64,000 bases of DNA from Rhyzopertha dominica. Lineage: Eukaryota; Arthropoda; Insecta; Coleoptera; Bostrichidae. The stretch lies in contig QCXZ01000064.1 of the NCBI GenBank assembly GCA_025024175.1, forward strand, positions 22,378,286 to 22,442,285, in the 5' to 3' direction. Shown piece after piece: positions 49,446-60,296 of the stretch. The position numbers and the translations under genes were made by a program. The notes under the pieces were generated by a model. The model saw nothing but the letters and a program-made list of their open reading frames with translations, made no database searches and was not told the DNA's origin. Each line of letters starts with the position of its first letter. The stretch's first letter is position 1.

Positions 49446-51350
49446 AATTTTATTCTTGGCACTTTCGGTTAATTAATGTGCTATTAATAGTCTAGGTTTG
49501 CCACTTTTCGGGAGATTTAAACATGGTAATCCTTCCTGACTTTTACCATCGCATGATATGTGATTTTCCGCGATTCATTTTGATTAGTCGAACTATTTGA
49601 GCCTTAAGCATCTGCCTAAATAGCTATATTGTAAATGTTTTTCTAACTTCTAATATATTAGCAATTATGACGCATCTGATTCCACTAATCCACGAATTAG
49701 CTTGAATTTAGACAACCTTAAACATGTCATGATTTTCGAAAATTCTACTTGAATAAGTAAATTGGCTTTACCCTGTACCTATATGAAGGACATATCATGT
49801 AAATCATTCAGTGCAATATTTCGCAGCACGTGAGCTCTTTTTAAAATAGTTTGGAAATGAAACGTGACATTTTTTTAATTATAAAGTGCATTTCACTGCG
49901 TACCGAACTATTGATGGACATAGCTAAATCACTCTTTCGTGGCTTTAATATTTTCAGTAAAATTGCTTCATGTGAATAAAAAATATGCGGCGGAGTACTA
50001 CCTACTTATTGTCTGCCGGCAAATTTAATTTTTTGCCCCGTTACGTCAACACGAGAAGGTTCATGCTTTAAAACTCACTATGATTTTTTTACAAACCCAA
50101 TCAAGCTATAGTTGATTCACGCGTTAACCTTGAAGGCTGCCAGCGGTCTACAAGTTTTTAAAGCTTCGTTGATATATTCGAGATTACAACCTTTTTAGAT
50201 TAGTTAGTGTTCCATAATAGTTTGCTATTATGTGTTTTAATTTATTGAACAAGTGTTTTGGTACATTATAGCTGTGCAACCCAAACGAAACAAAGAAAAG
50301 ATGAGCAAATTACATACTTAGAATACCGAATTTTGTCTTCGTGAATAATTTAATAACAAAGTGAACTACGCATCAGTTTTCTTAACTGTACAGTGTAAAC
50401 AGTAATCTTTATAAATATATTTATAAATATTTTTATTTTTGTTAAGGAATCATCATCCTTCCAAAAATAAAGTTGTTTAAACTTGCTGAAAACAGCCCGA
50501 ATTTTTATTTCATGCTAAATAGAGCTTCACCCGTATCAGATGAAAATGTCAATTAGAGAGCAGATGGCAACGTTTTTAATTAAATGCAATGTCAATTACA
50601 ACTTTCACTTCATTTCTTAACAATCGCTGTTTACGCATCTCGAATGTATCATTAAAGTGATACATGATTACGAATGTCCGACATCTGCCTCGTGACCCCA
50701 TAATATCTTGTCTGCAGTGAGAGTAGGTATATCCTCTGTCCCTATTAGTGATTACATTAATAATTTATTCAGATGTGACATTTGAACTTAGATAGTGTTT
50801 TGTTTCGATACAGTCAAAGAAAATAACATGGCATGTTGAACTTGAAAATTGATATTATTTTGTGACATTTGTAAAGTAACAGATGGCTGTTTCTTGACTT
50901 TTAAACGATATAACTTATATAAGCAGGGTAATAATAACGATACGATTTACAAAATTTACACCCCTATATTAAATTAATAAGGTTTGTGTGCAGAATATTA
51001 TCAGTATTAACTATAATACCTTTTTATGTTCTGTGTAGCTGTCTTCCATGTTTGATGCGTATAGAGGAAATTGCTTTGATTTTTTACAAATGTGATAGTC
51101 CGAAGAGAAAAAAAAGTTACCAAACTTTGAAATGTTATAAAAAAACCACCATTGAGAATGCACACGAATGTTTTTTTTTTTATTTTTTAACTGGCTTTGT
51201 ACTATTGACCTTACAAAAAATTGGGTATTATCACTTTTTTTGAAAATTACGTAAAATGAATCTTGAAGTGCATATATATCGTACGCCATGTTAAAAAAAA
51301 AACAAAAAAATATTTTTAGGTAGAGAATTTCAGGCCNAAAATTCGAATCT
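49446..51350. other. AT-rich stretch without a recognised gene
   Basis: Overlapping open frames near 51000-51290 on both strands are AT-rich and have no visible domain. Confidence 0.4.
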
Positions 51351-51355
51351 TAGGA

Positions 51356-52358
51356 GTCACCGCCAAAACGCTTCTATCCAAGGTTATTCAACTCGTGACG
51401 TCAAGTGTCACGTAAACATTACCGAGGAGCGTGCTGTTTAATGGTGTAGTATCATTCTTGTATTGGAAAACCTTTTGTTTAGTGTTTATTGAAAGGACGG
51501 TGTAAGAGGTCGCACCAAAAAGTGATTTGTGTAGTTTTACAAGCATCTATTACTATGGAAAACAAAACAAGTGTTGCTTTGTGCATGGTTTTAAAAGTAC
51601 TTCAGTCAGTACAGCTAACAAAATTTTTGTAACCGTTCCTCGAGATTATCAACGTATGAAAAAATTGTTTAAGGCCCCTAGACGTGATATGCCGAAATCG
51701 CAATGTTCGTTTTTCTGTTGTAAAGATCATCTTAATTCTTACTGTAAGTTTTATTATTCTTTTTAGGGTTATAAGTGTTTACCATTCAGTTTCCATTTTG
51801 TTATAACTTGAAGGGGATATGAAAAATTATATGTGTTTTAAGTTGATAGAGGGAAACATTATAATAAAGAACGACGTTGTTCCCCATATATTCGACTGTT
51901 AGCCAGACCGGAAACGAGCCGCAAGAGCCCCGAAAATAAATGGCAATTTATATTTATTCTGACCTCTAAAATAAATGTCAAGTTTAGGGTACATTTTTGA
52001 TTCTTACATTTTTATGTTTACAAATAGTATGTTTCCAACAACAACAACTGTGATCATATTATCAATGCTACGTTAATTTGATAAAAAGTTCACTTATGCT
52101 GTTGCTTTTACGTTCCTCATCTCCGCCGCGTTAAACCGCTCGTCGCTGTACAAATTCTATAACAATGAAGTCATAACTCATAAGTATTTCACTTTTTCTT
52201 GGGGTATTTAAATTCGCTTGTCGCAAAATGAACGCAAACAACAAACTGATAAATTGATGGGCTGAGGCTGATGCGTGGGGCGCTGACCCCGGATGTAAAC
52301 AAGCGGCCATTTACGAGACACCTGACGTCACGGCCAATATATTCGCGTTTTGGCGGTC
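51356..52358. mobile_element. ~1-kb terminal-inverted-repeat element carrying a THAP exon
   Basis: The left terminus has CACCGCCAAAACGC (51358-51371), then CGTGACGTCAAGTGTCACGT ending at 51414. The right terminus, read inverted, has ACCGCCAAAACGCG (52358-52345), then CGTGACGTCAGGTGTCTCGT ending near 52313. The inverted match thus covers about 55-60 bases with a gap. Between the termini lies one recognisable coding piece, a THAP-domain exon. THAP domains are found at the N-terminus of P-element-type transposases, so this may be an internally deleted relative. The TIR sequence alone does not identify the superfamily, and no target duplication is obvious. Confidence 0.6.
51527..51743 (+). CDS. 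THAP zinc-finger domain exon (probably decayed)
   Basis: The frame reads KCCFVHGFKSTSVSTANKIF, then VTVPRDYQRMKKLFKAPRRD, then CSFFCCKDHLNSY. This matches the C2CH THAP domain ('kCCvpgCkst...k.f..P.d...r..W..a.rr......s.fCceDHF'). The C-terminal C-x2-H pair (CKDH) is intact. The second zinc-binding Cys (expected in 'GCKST') is Phe, and the conserved Trp is missing, so DNA binding is doubtful. A good 5' splice site, ACT/GTAAGT, follows at 51744, and the frame ends 23 bases later if unspliced. It lies inside the TIR element 51356-52358. Confidence 0.55.
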
Positions 52359-53026
52359 CCTTTAAATATTCACATTTTTAATATTAAAAATAAACCTTAC
52401 GATTAATTTTTTCGAATTTATAAGTTGTCACAGCTGTTTTGTGGATTAGATGCTACCTATTAATATCCAATTTAATAAAATATAAATACATGGCAAATAC
52501 CCAATTTACTTCGATGACGCACTATTTCGATTACTTTTTTATTTTTAGTAGTGTCTTATTAACAATTTTCTGTAGCAAAGCCAATAAAAAATCTCTTTTA
52601 CAGTTTATACCAATAGATACCTGGAAATTCTCGAAACTCCTATTAAACGCCAGCTGGGGTAACAAATTCGAATGTTCCGAAACCTTTGGATTCTTGGAAA
52701 CTTCCTTAATACGCACAGTTTGATTTTTGCTTGGATATGCAATATTTCATGAAATTGGGCAAAATATGTAAAAAATGTATAAATTCCGAAAGGAAGAAAT
52801 ATGTTTCTTTGAAAATTGCTCCGTTATAATCTACATATCATCAAAAACATAGTAGAAAGAACTGACACTATTTACAAGAAATGTAATAAAAAAACCTATT
52901 ATAATAGTCAGGTGTTGACCGATTTTCAAGCAATATGTGGTACCTGAATACTCTGTATATAGACATTATTGGAAAGTAATGTTCCACGGTTACAAAAAAC
53001 CCATAAAGTTTTGTTGACATTTCGTA
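52359..53026. other. AT-rich stretch without a recognised gene
   Basis: A 94-codon open frame at 52439-52723 is AT-rich and shows no known domain. Confidence 0.35.
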
Positions 53027-53263
53027 ATGCAACTTTCGCAAGTGATGTATACCATAATAATCTGGGGATACAATGCAGCATTAAGTAGGTTACACATGTT
53101 TAGGTGCATTAAAATAACACCTTGCAATTCTCGACTGTCTTATCACTTCCATTTAAAAAACCGTCCGCGTACAAAAATCGAACCAACGAACCAAATCCCC
53201 TACATAGAAGTGCAAGGAAATCAGGCGTTACATAAAACGAAGTGTACCGCTAGCGGGAACTAG
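53027..53263 (+). pseudogene. Possible Jockey-type reverse-transcriptase C-terminal fragment
   Basis: The first codons read SQVMYTIIIWGYNAALSRL, resembling 's.l.YGii.WG.......+f.lqk..iR' of Jockey-type elements. The remaining ~50 codons do not match. Weak evidence. Confidence 0.3.
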
Positions 53264-54810
53264 GTCAGGCTAATTATGTAATAACAAGTTGCACAAATTG
53301 CAAATCTTGAACGACTAAGATCATTCGACTAGAGTAGCCGTTGATTACGAGCAGAATCGTTCAAGTCGAGTAGGAATTAGCTGCATTCGGCCGTGCTACC
53401 GTTGATGACATTATAAATGCTGTGTCTGATGAAAAAACTGGGAAATGAGGTTAAGTGAAAGTATGGCCGAAGCTGCTTTCTTGTGATGACTGAAATCGTA
53501 CGGGCACTGAGGCGGAGGTCGCAGGAAAATTACTGATTAAGAATCCTAGTTTTCACGAGAAGATAAGGTTAATCTGCGCTATTGGGAACACCGGTTTGCA
53601 TGTTCAGTAATTTTCCTCTACTATTGGGCATTTATGGAAGGGAATGGAAAAATACCCAAAAGTAAAACTTCATTTTATCGAAACTTCATCATAACACAGT
53701 TGCAAAACTACGCGGTCGTAACTTTCACGAATGTTTTCAATCATGAAATGATTGTGTAATAAAATTGAAGAATTAATACTAAAGTCTAGGGTTTGCTTCA
53801 GGGAAACCTCCTAGGATGGCAAATTTCAGAGCAGCTGTAACTATATCGCTCGTACAAAATGCAGCGTTATTTATTGCCTCCTGCTTGGAAAAAGCAAGAG
53901 TGAAATATATTAAACTTCCACTGGGAAGTAGTGGGTTATTTTTCAGTTTACAATTTTCAATAAGTGCAATTGCTGTACTTCAGAAACATAAATCAGAAGT
54001 ACTTTCAAACTTACACGAATGTACTGCTCAGATAGATGAAATGCATCAAATATATTCTATATATTCACACGTGCACCGGATTTTTAAAATAAAGCATTAG
54101 GAAGCTTAGCTTGATTTATCATATGCCTTTTCTTTCCAATATGAATTTCTGCCCATTCAATCAATCTATTGCTCTACTTTCTTCATTCATCTTTTGTGTG
54201 AAGCACGCTTTTAGTGCCCCCCAAATCCCTTGTTAGCAGCTTATGTGGTAGCCTTTGGTTCTAAAGAGTTGCTGGAGTTCCTGGTTTCGTCGTGTATCCC
54301 AATGGCCATTTACTTTCTTACCACCAAAAATTTGTCCCTACTTTAATATATTAAGCTATTGCTTTATTAGAATTTCTTCCTCACTTCATTTCACGTGTAC
54401 AGATTGCAGTCTTACATTTGCTCTTTAATATTAAGATATCGTCAGCGAAAGCAATACACTGGTAACGTTTTCGATAGAAATGCCCCCTCGATTAGAACAA
54501 AATTAGACATTGGGATGTACCTATAGCATACGGAACTATAACAATTTGGAAAGCTAATAGAAGTAAAAAAAACACTCTACAAATATCTTTTTATTTCAAG
54601 TTAGTGCATACAGTGCTGTTTCAGGTAACTGGGTTTGACCCCCATGCTTAATGGGTTGGTCGAGCCTCTTTCGGTAACTTTCATAACCTGCAATTTTTGA
54701 ACCAATGACAATTGAAACGACATTACGTGTACTAACTGATAGTATAAAGGGACGTGCTTTCCACATGATTTATTTAAATTTTATTAGCTTCTCAATTTGG
54801 GTAATTTCTA
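53264..54810. other. Stretch without a recognised gene
   Basis: A 94-codon plus-strand open frame at 53816-54100 has no recognisable domain. The region 53300-53600 is slightly GC-richer. No other feature was seen. Confidence 0.35.
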
Positions 54811-54847
54811 CCGGGTTGCTTCCCACGTTGCTTATTTGATCTTGACG

Positions 54848-54877
54848 TTTCGACACTCATGTCGGCGTCTTCCTCAG
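54848..54877 (-). ncRNA. Hammerhead-ribozyme-like core, left PLE arm
   Basis: Minus-strand mirror copy: CTGAGGA (54877-54871), an extra A, a helix reduced to GAC/GTC by one substitution, then GAAA (54851-54848). The two differences between the arms both lie within this core. Confidence 0.45.
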
Positions 54878-55132
54878 AAGTAGCTCTGAAACTGAAATGT
54901 TCTAGTCCGCTCCGATATTTATACTCGTCCGGTTCACTGATGCGTGGGCGTTGTTACGCATGACCGGATGCCAGATTCCAGGTAGTTCGATGCCTCGGTC
55001 TCGGTTATAATTGTGCGGATTCGTCTGGATTTCGATGGCTTCCTTGTACAGTCTCGGCCAGAATCTCGCTTCCCTTGACAGCATTTGTGCCTCCTCAAAT
55101 TTGATGACGTGGCCAGTGGTTCAGAGCTACTT

Positions 55133-55163
55133 CTGAAGAAGACACCGACATGAGTGTCGAAAC
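55133..55163 (+). ncRNA. Hammerhead-ribozyme-like core, right PLE arm
   Basis: CTGAAGA (55133-55139), one extra A, a perfect 5-bp helix GACAC (55141-55145) with GTGTC (55154-55158), then GAAAC (55159-55163). ACGT after GAAA can pair with another ACGT 20 bases later as helix III. The base that follows it is G, which is not a permitted cleavage base in the consensus. PLEs are known to carry hammerhead motifs in their terminal repeats. Activity of this copy is uncertain. Confidence 0.5.
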
Positions 55164-55199
55164 GTCAAGATCAAATAAGCAACGTGGGAAGCAACCCGG

Positions 55200-56630
55200 A
55201 AAACAATGTCATTCATTAAAACTGTTTATTATGGGAGTAATGGTTTTGTTATATCGTAAACTGTCTAATTGAAATTGAAAAGTTTGTTTCATTTTCATAT
55301 TTTGGCTTAAATTTGTAGAAATTCCAATACTTACAAAACTGCCTTTTCAAACCGCATTAGCTTCGTTTTTTATGTTATTTTATGCATTCGTTTTTGTGTT
55401 ACAACAGCCTTAGGATTAACTAAACTGTTAAATAATATATCCTGAGTTGAAATAGCAGATTTCTGCTTTCAAACTTATTCCTCTATTTATGTTTTTACTA
55501 GTTATGACACTGTTCTCGTTTACCCCGTGTTCATAAATTATGTTATGTAACGAAACTAGTTCAGTAATAAGCTCTAGTAGTAGGTACCCCAGAATTAAAT
55601 TAAAACAGTGAATCACTGTAATTGTTAAAAAAATGCAATGCAGCGAAATCTTAAAACGACGTTTACCCTAACACGAATGTAAAAAAAATGTATTAAGTGT
55701 TTAAGCTAATATTCGATTCTTTTTTCAGCAGATGCAAAACAGTAAAACGCATGAGCATTCATTATTTTACCTGTTATCAATTGTACTATTTTTACAGCGA
55801 TATAAAACGAAATGAGATACCGACTTCCGGTACTTTATATTCATTTTACCTGACTAAAGTAGGCAGACAGAGTAATAATATCTAGGATTTTTACTTGATA
55901 TTTTTTTTGCCCGAGGTACGAACGATTTTTACAATGTAGGGTAGAAACTGCTAACTTTAAATGGGATCTCACTCACAATAATTTAATTGTCCAGTATATT
56001 ACCTAAGAAACGTATGCTTTAACCAAGATAAATAAATATTTCCAAAATAAAAAATTTCGCAATCTGTGTCCCAAAGTTTTAATGGATAAGATAAGATATT
56101 CCTGTAATCAAAGTACTCTTCCGAAACTAATTACTTATTTAGCACATTAGTACCAAACATTTAAAGCAGTCATCAATACAAATGTAAAATAAAATTCTTA
56201 TCTGGTTCTACGCACATTTTTTAATCAAGTAAGTTTATTGAAGTAACCCATTCCATTATTGACAAAGGGTTTGTGGCAGGGCTCTTGCCTCAGGATCGAT
56301 CTGCGCGTTTGTATACTGTTACATTGGAAGGGTAGCTTGCTCCCACAGGAAATAATGTCTAAATTATTTAGATGGTTTAATTTAAATTTGGGTTTGGTTT
56401 CTTAACTTTTGTTTTAAGATTTGTTTGTGTCCGTTTTCAACTGAAATTTTGAGCAAGTCTCTTGTATCTGGTTATTTTATTCGAATCCCATCTTGCTACA
56501 TCCACCTACACGTTTCACTCGAACATAGCAAGCAAAAGAGAGTAATTATAGATTGCCGGAGTGTAACGCACGCAAGCAAAGCCATATGGTCCCCATCATC
56601 GTTGGAAGTTTACCTCAGAAGTAGCGTACT
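55200..56630. other. AT-rich stretch without a recognised gene
   Basis: Only short open frames were seen. The longest, 109 codons at 56425-56754 plus strand, has no visible domain. Confidence 0.35.
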
Positions 56631-56635
56631 CGTTT

Positions 56636-57940
56636 ATAATTGCATTCATATTTTCGATGAAGTCACTGCACCCTGTGTAAGTTTAGTACTTCAACTACAG
56701 TTGCATCGAGTACCTGGAAAATTTACTTTGTACTGGATACTTGTAACCATATAACCCGTCACGATGGCACTTATTGCATTATGTATTTGTGTTTTGAAGT
56801 AACGTACTTCAAGTCTTTCAAAAACTTTATGTGCTTAAAGTAATACAACAATGAAACCTCAGGTACTTCAAGTGCATTCAAAGTACTTAAAGTAATACTT
56901 CTAAGTACATACAAACCATATCAAGTAGTAAAACAGATGAGCAGCGCTTACTTTATATGTTGACTTATAGTGTACGCCTTTTTATCAAATATAATAAACA
57001 GAAACCAATTATTTCTGACTCGAGTTTTGAAAATTTTGTTTTAACTTAATTATTGTATTTGCGCTTTTTAATTATAGCAGAAGCTCTCGTTTCATGGTTA
57101 ATTGTAAATGAATTATAATTTTGAGTTTTTAAGTACAAGAATTATAAGATACTTGAAGTAATTTCGTTTCTGGAACATACTTGTTCCTTTAAGTGCTACT
57201 TTTGTTCAGTGCCTTCCAGCACTGACCATAGTCTAATTAAAAACATAATAAACAGCGTAGTAGTCAGTTATCTTACCGCGCCGAAGGCCGGGTGCAGCTG
57301 AAAGAACGTTGATAACCGCTGCTCCCAAGATTGTGAAGAAGCTAATTTACACAACTATAATAATATAGTGAGTAGTTCTTGAGAATCCCTAGGAATGGAG
57401 CTGAGTACTAGTAGAAGTAAAAGGACTTGCTATAAGTACTACATTTTAGTACATCAGTATCTGACATATTTAGTACTTAATACTAGCTACGCGCTATTAT
57501 TCACGATAAAACTTGAATTTTAACTAATTCTTACAACTTCGAGTACTGTTAATGTACATTACATAGTACTAACACAATAATAGGTACAGTAAGGACTTAT
57601 TAAGGAAAAAACTTCAACCTATTCAATTTCAATGATATAAAATCAGGGAAAATCATCAATATATAGTGCATTATGGTAAATATAATATATTACATTATTA
57701 CACATTATTGACATCTTACTGCTTCTTTAAGTACTAAAGATGAAAATTGCAAACGAATGCAAATATATTTGATTTTCCTTGAACATTTAACCGTTAGTTG
57801 TAATATATACTTAAGCGTAGACACAAGTAAGTACTACTTGTACAACTTGAAGTAGGTACTTTCGTCTCGGGAATGTACTTATTACTTCAATTTCAAGTAA
57901 TTTTATTCAGTACTTTTCCCAATTCTGAGACCGACCGATA
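56636..57940. repeat. GTAC/AAGTACTT-rich segment, probable hAT-type MITE pair
   Basis: The word GTAC occurs about 23 times by eye in 1.3 kb, mostly as AAGTACTT, TAGTACTT or ACTTCAAGTAC. Chance expectation at this base composition is only a few. CAGTGCCTTCCAGCACTG at 57215-57232 and TACTTTTCCCAATTCTGAGA near 57915 resemble terminal sequences of hAT elements, which often carry many short subterminal repeats. Two elements, ending near 57232 and near 57935, seem to lie side by side. Exact ends and target duplications were not established. Confidence 0.5.
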
Positions 57941-59076
57941 ATGCTTGTGAACCGACTTTGAATATTTTTAATTTCGTTAAAAATTGGTGACAGTGTAATG
58001 ATGTAATATGCCAAATGAGAAAGGAATTATTAAACAGTATTACTGATGTACGAACACCTTTGAATTCTGTACAGGATCTCGTATATCATCTTCAATATAG
58101 TTTGAATATTATGAATATGCTTGATTGCTTGATTGGTGTCCACAGTCACACCCAAATCTTGAAACTTGTTGACATTTTCCACATATTTAAGCCAAAGTGT
58201 ATTAAATTATTATATTCACTTCAATCCATTTTATTTTATACACGTATAAATAGTAGCATCCACATCATTCATCATCAATGTCATCTGAAGTAAAAATATA
58301 CGAAAAAAAATTGTATTTTGCAATATTTAACTACATTTACTACGTCATCACCTGGAACAAAAAAGGGTGGCTAATGCCAATGATGCTAAGTTCTAAGAAT
58401 AGTCTATTGATATATTCACACGCTCAACAAATGCTGTTCATAAGTCAGTAAAATGCAATCAGATACATTGCTATTTTCTAAAAGTACTCGAAACCCGAAT
58501 AATTTGAAGACAAACATAAGGTCTCCATCAAGAGCTATCTAAACTGAGCTACCGTTTTGTAGACTTTTGAAAAACACCGTGTCTGGTCAAAACTATAAAA
58601 ACGATTAAAAAGAAATACAGTAGAGACGAAATTATTTAATTACTGGTCAAAAGATAATCTGTAAGCAGAAAAGGATGAACGATATGTTGTGTTTACCAGT
58701 ATCAAATGACGTACAGGCAAAGACACAGTACCATAGGCTGTCTGTCACCCAGTACTTTTAGTGACAAATGTCATTAATGAATAACGAAATGCTTAAATTA
58801 TTTAAAATAATATTTTGCTTGTGACCCCTTTAAAATAATTTTTGTATAAGAATAGATTCTTGAATATAGCGAACACATGGAAAATATGTGCTATTAGCGA
58901 TCCTTCAACCATATTATTTTTAAGCCTTACTAAAAGAATTACCTACTNTAGCAATAATCATAAACCAGNAGACATTATCTGTCCTGTAACAAATATTGCG
59001 ATAACCGTACTTGATGTTTCATCATTTCAGAATTCGTTGACACTTGCGCTAATGAGTGTTTCTCCTCTGTTTGCAG
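57941..59076. other. AT-rich stretch without a recognised gene
   Basis: A 92-codon plus-strand open frame at 58015-58293 has no recognisable domain. The last ~40 bases form the pyrimidine-rich tract before the candidate exon. Confidence 0.4.
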
Positions 59077-59271
59077 ATGCATTGTTCGAGTCTTGAGACG
59101 GAGGTGGAGCGGAGGAAAGAGGGGGATTTGTTGGTCGAGGTGGCCTCCATGGTGGTAGAGGGCAGGATACCGGGTAAACTAGGTAGCAAGTCTAGGGGCT
59201 TCCATGAAGGTCCGCACTGTCCAACTGGCAAACCAGCTCAAGAACATCACTGTGATTCGTCCGAAGCTTTG
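59077..59271 (+). CDS. Candidate internal host exon, 65 codons, phase 0-0
   Basis: The segment is GC-rich in AT-rich surroundings. It is preceded by a pyrimidine tract ending TCTCCTCTGTTTGCAG, a good 3' splice site, and followed by TTG/GTGAGT, a good 5' splice site. Its 195 bases are open without a stop. The encoded peptide starts MHCSSLETEVERRKEGDLLV and contains PHCPTGKPAQEHHCDSSEAL at its end, with a C..H-rich stretch that does not form a known zinc finger. I do not recognise the protein. On the minus strand an ATG in good context (CCACCATGG near 59150) starts a 41-codon frame, so an antisense origin is also possible. No neighbouring exon was found. Confidence 0.35.
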
Positions 59272-59537
59272 GTGAGTGGTATTAAGTAAAATCAATTTTG
59301 TAGCCTTAATTTTCCTAGTTTATGTTTAATATCAATTTATTTATTTTATTTTAATTTTATATGGGATGCTCACAGGCATGCCCTTAATGGCACCCACTAA
59401 AAAACTTAAAGCTAACTTGGAAGTAACCAACCCTGAATGTTACAAGATATTTAGAATTATAATAAATAATAAATATATCTGTATCAACAAGAGTTAAGAG
59501 AAAAAATAACAGTAAACCATAATATTCTAAACATCAG

Positions 59538-59555
59538 AATAATAATAATAATAAT
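59538..59555. repeat. (AAT)6 tract, left flank of Dong-like insertion
   Basis: An uninterrupted AAT run directly touches the first base of the Dong-like fragment. Confidence 0.9.
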
Positions 59556-60270
59556 CCAAGACTGGGTAATAAAAACTAGGAATTACGAAAACTATATCTT
59601 TAAAGATACAACGATAGTTGACATATTATGCAGTAAATGCGACTTACCGGGGTAAACCATATATCATATCATCGGAGACTGCACATGCCCTTTCCAACAC
59701 AGCATACCTAGGAAGACACAATCAAGTCGCCAAAATCATCTACATCCAGTTGGCCCTTAAACACAGAGTATTAGAAAATCCAGAGCCTTACTATGAATAT
59801 TCACCACTACCCGTATTAGAAAACAGCCACCATATTCTCTACTGGGATACTTAGACCAGTTAAAACCAACCATAGAGTGGACTACAACAGGCCCGGCATC
59901 GTCCTTATAGATAAAGAGAATAAGGTTACATTTATCATTGATATTACCATTCCTCTGAGCCAAAATCTCGCAATAACTAAAAAAGAAAAAGTGGAGCAAT
60001 ACACAAACCTGGCCCTCGAAATCAAGAACATCTGGGATATGAGGGAAGTGCACATAATACGTGTAGTAATTTCGACTGAAGGAGTTGTGACCAAAAAGTT
60101 TAAAAGTAACTTAAAAGCTGCTGGTGTCTCCGAGCAATTATTAAAAACAATTCAAAGGGCAACCGTTCTACAGACGTGCCATATTGTCAGGAAATTTTTG
60201 AAGTCTGCGGGCTGAGATGAATTGTTCCCTCGTATGAACTACAGCCGGTTATACATAACCGAGGAAAATA
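59556..60270 (+). pseudogene. 5'-truncated R4/Dong-clade retrotransposon (zinc knuckle and REL endonuclease)
   Basis: The first codons after the AAT run read DWVIKTRNYENYIFKD and ILCSKCDLPG. After a frame change come HALSNTAYLGRHNQVAKII, EPYYEYSPLPVLEN and LYWD. After another change come PGIVLIDKENKVTFIID and EVHIIRVVISTEGVV, with a stop near 60213. This is the C-terminal order of R4/Dong elements: a CCHC knuckle, the R-H-N motif, and the restriction-enzyme-like endonuclease core PD-X12-14-D. The catalytic PD reads PG here, so this copy is inactive even apart from its frameshifts. The 3' end enters a second AAT tract. Dong-type elements are known to insert into TAA repeats. Confidence 0.8.
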
Positions 60271-60274
60271 ATTA

Positions 60275-60296
60275 AATAATAATAATAATAATAATA
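60275..60296. repeat. (AAT)7 tract between the Dong-like and Jockey/CR1-like elements
   Basis: An uninterrupted AAT run. Read on the minus strand it is the (TTA)n tail directly after ATAAAG of the neighbouring element. Confidence 0.9.

Larger units (their letters stand above)
54811..55199 (-). mobile_element. Penelope-like element tail between 80-bp inverted arms
   Basis: The arms 54811-54890 and 55120-55199 are inverted copies that differ at only two of 80 positions. Between them the minus strand is open from the right arm junction (about 55119) to a stop at 54902. It reads TGHVIKFEEAQMLSREA, then RFWPRLYKEAIEIQTNPHNY and NRDRGIELPGIW. This is the C-terminal signature of PLE proteins. The 5' part of the element, including all of the reverse transcriptase, is absent. 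Each arm carries a hammerhead-like core. The structure matches the 7.75-8.17 kb copy and is the PLE pattern of a 5'-truncated body preceded by an inverted terminal piece. Confidence 0.85.
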
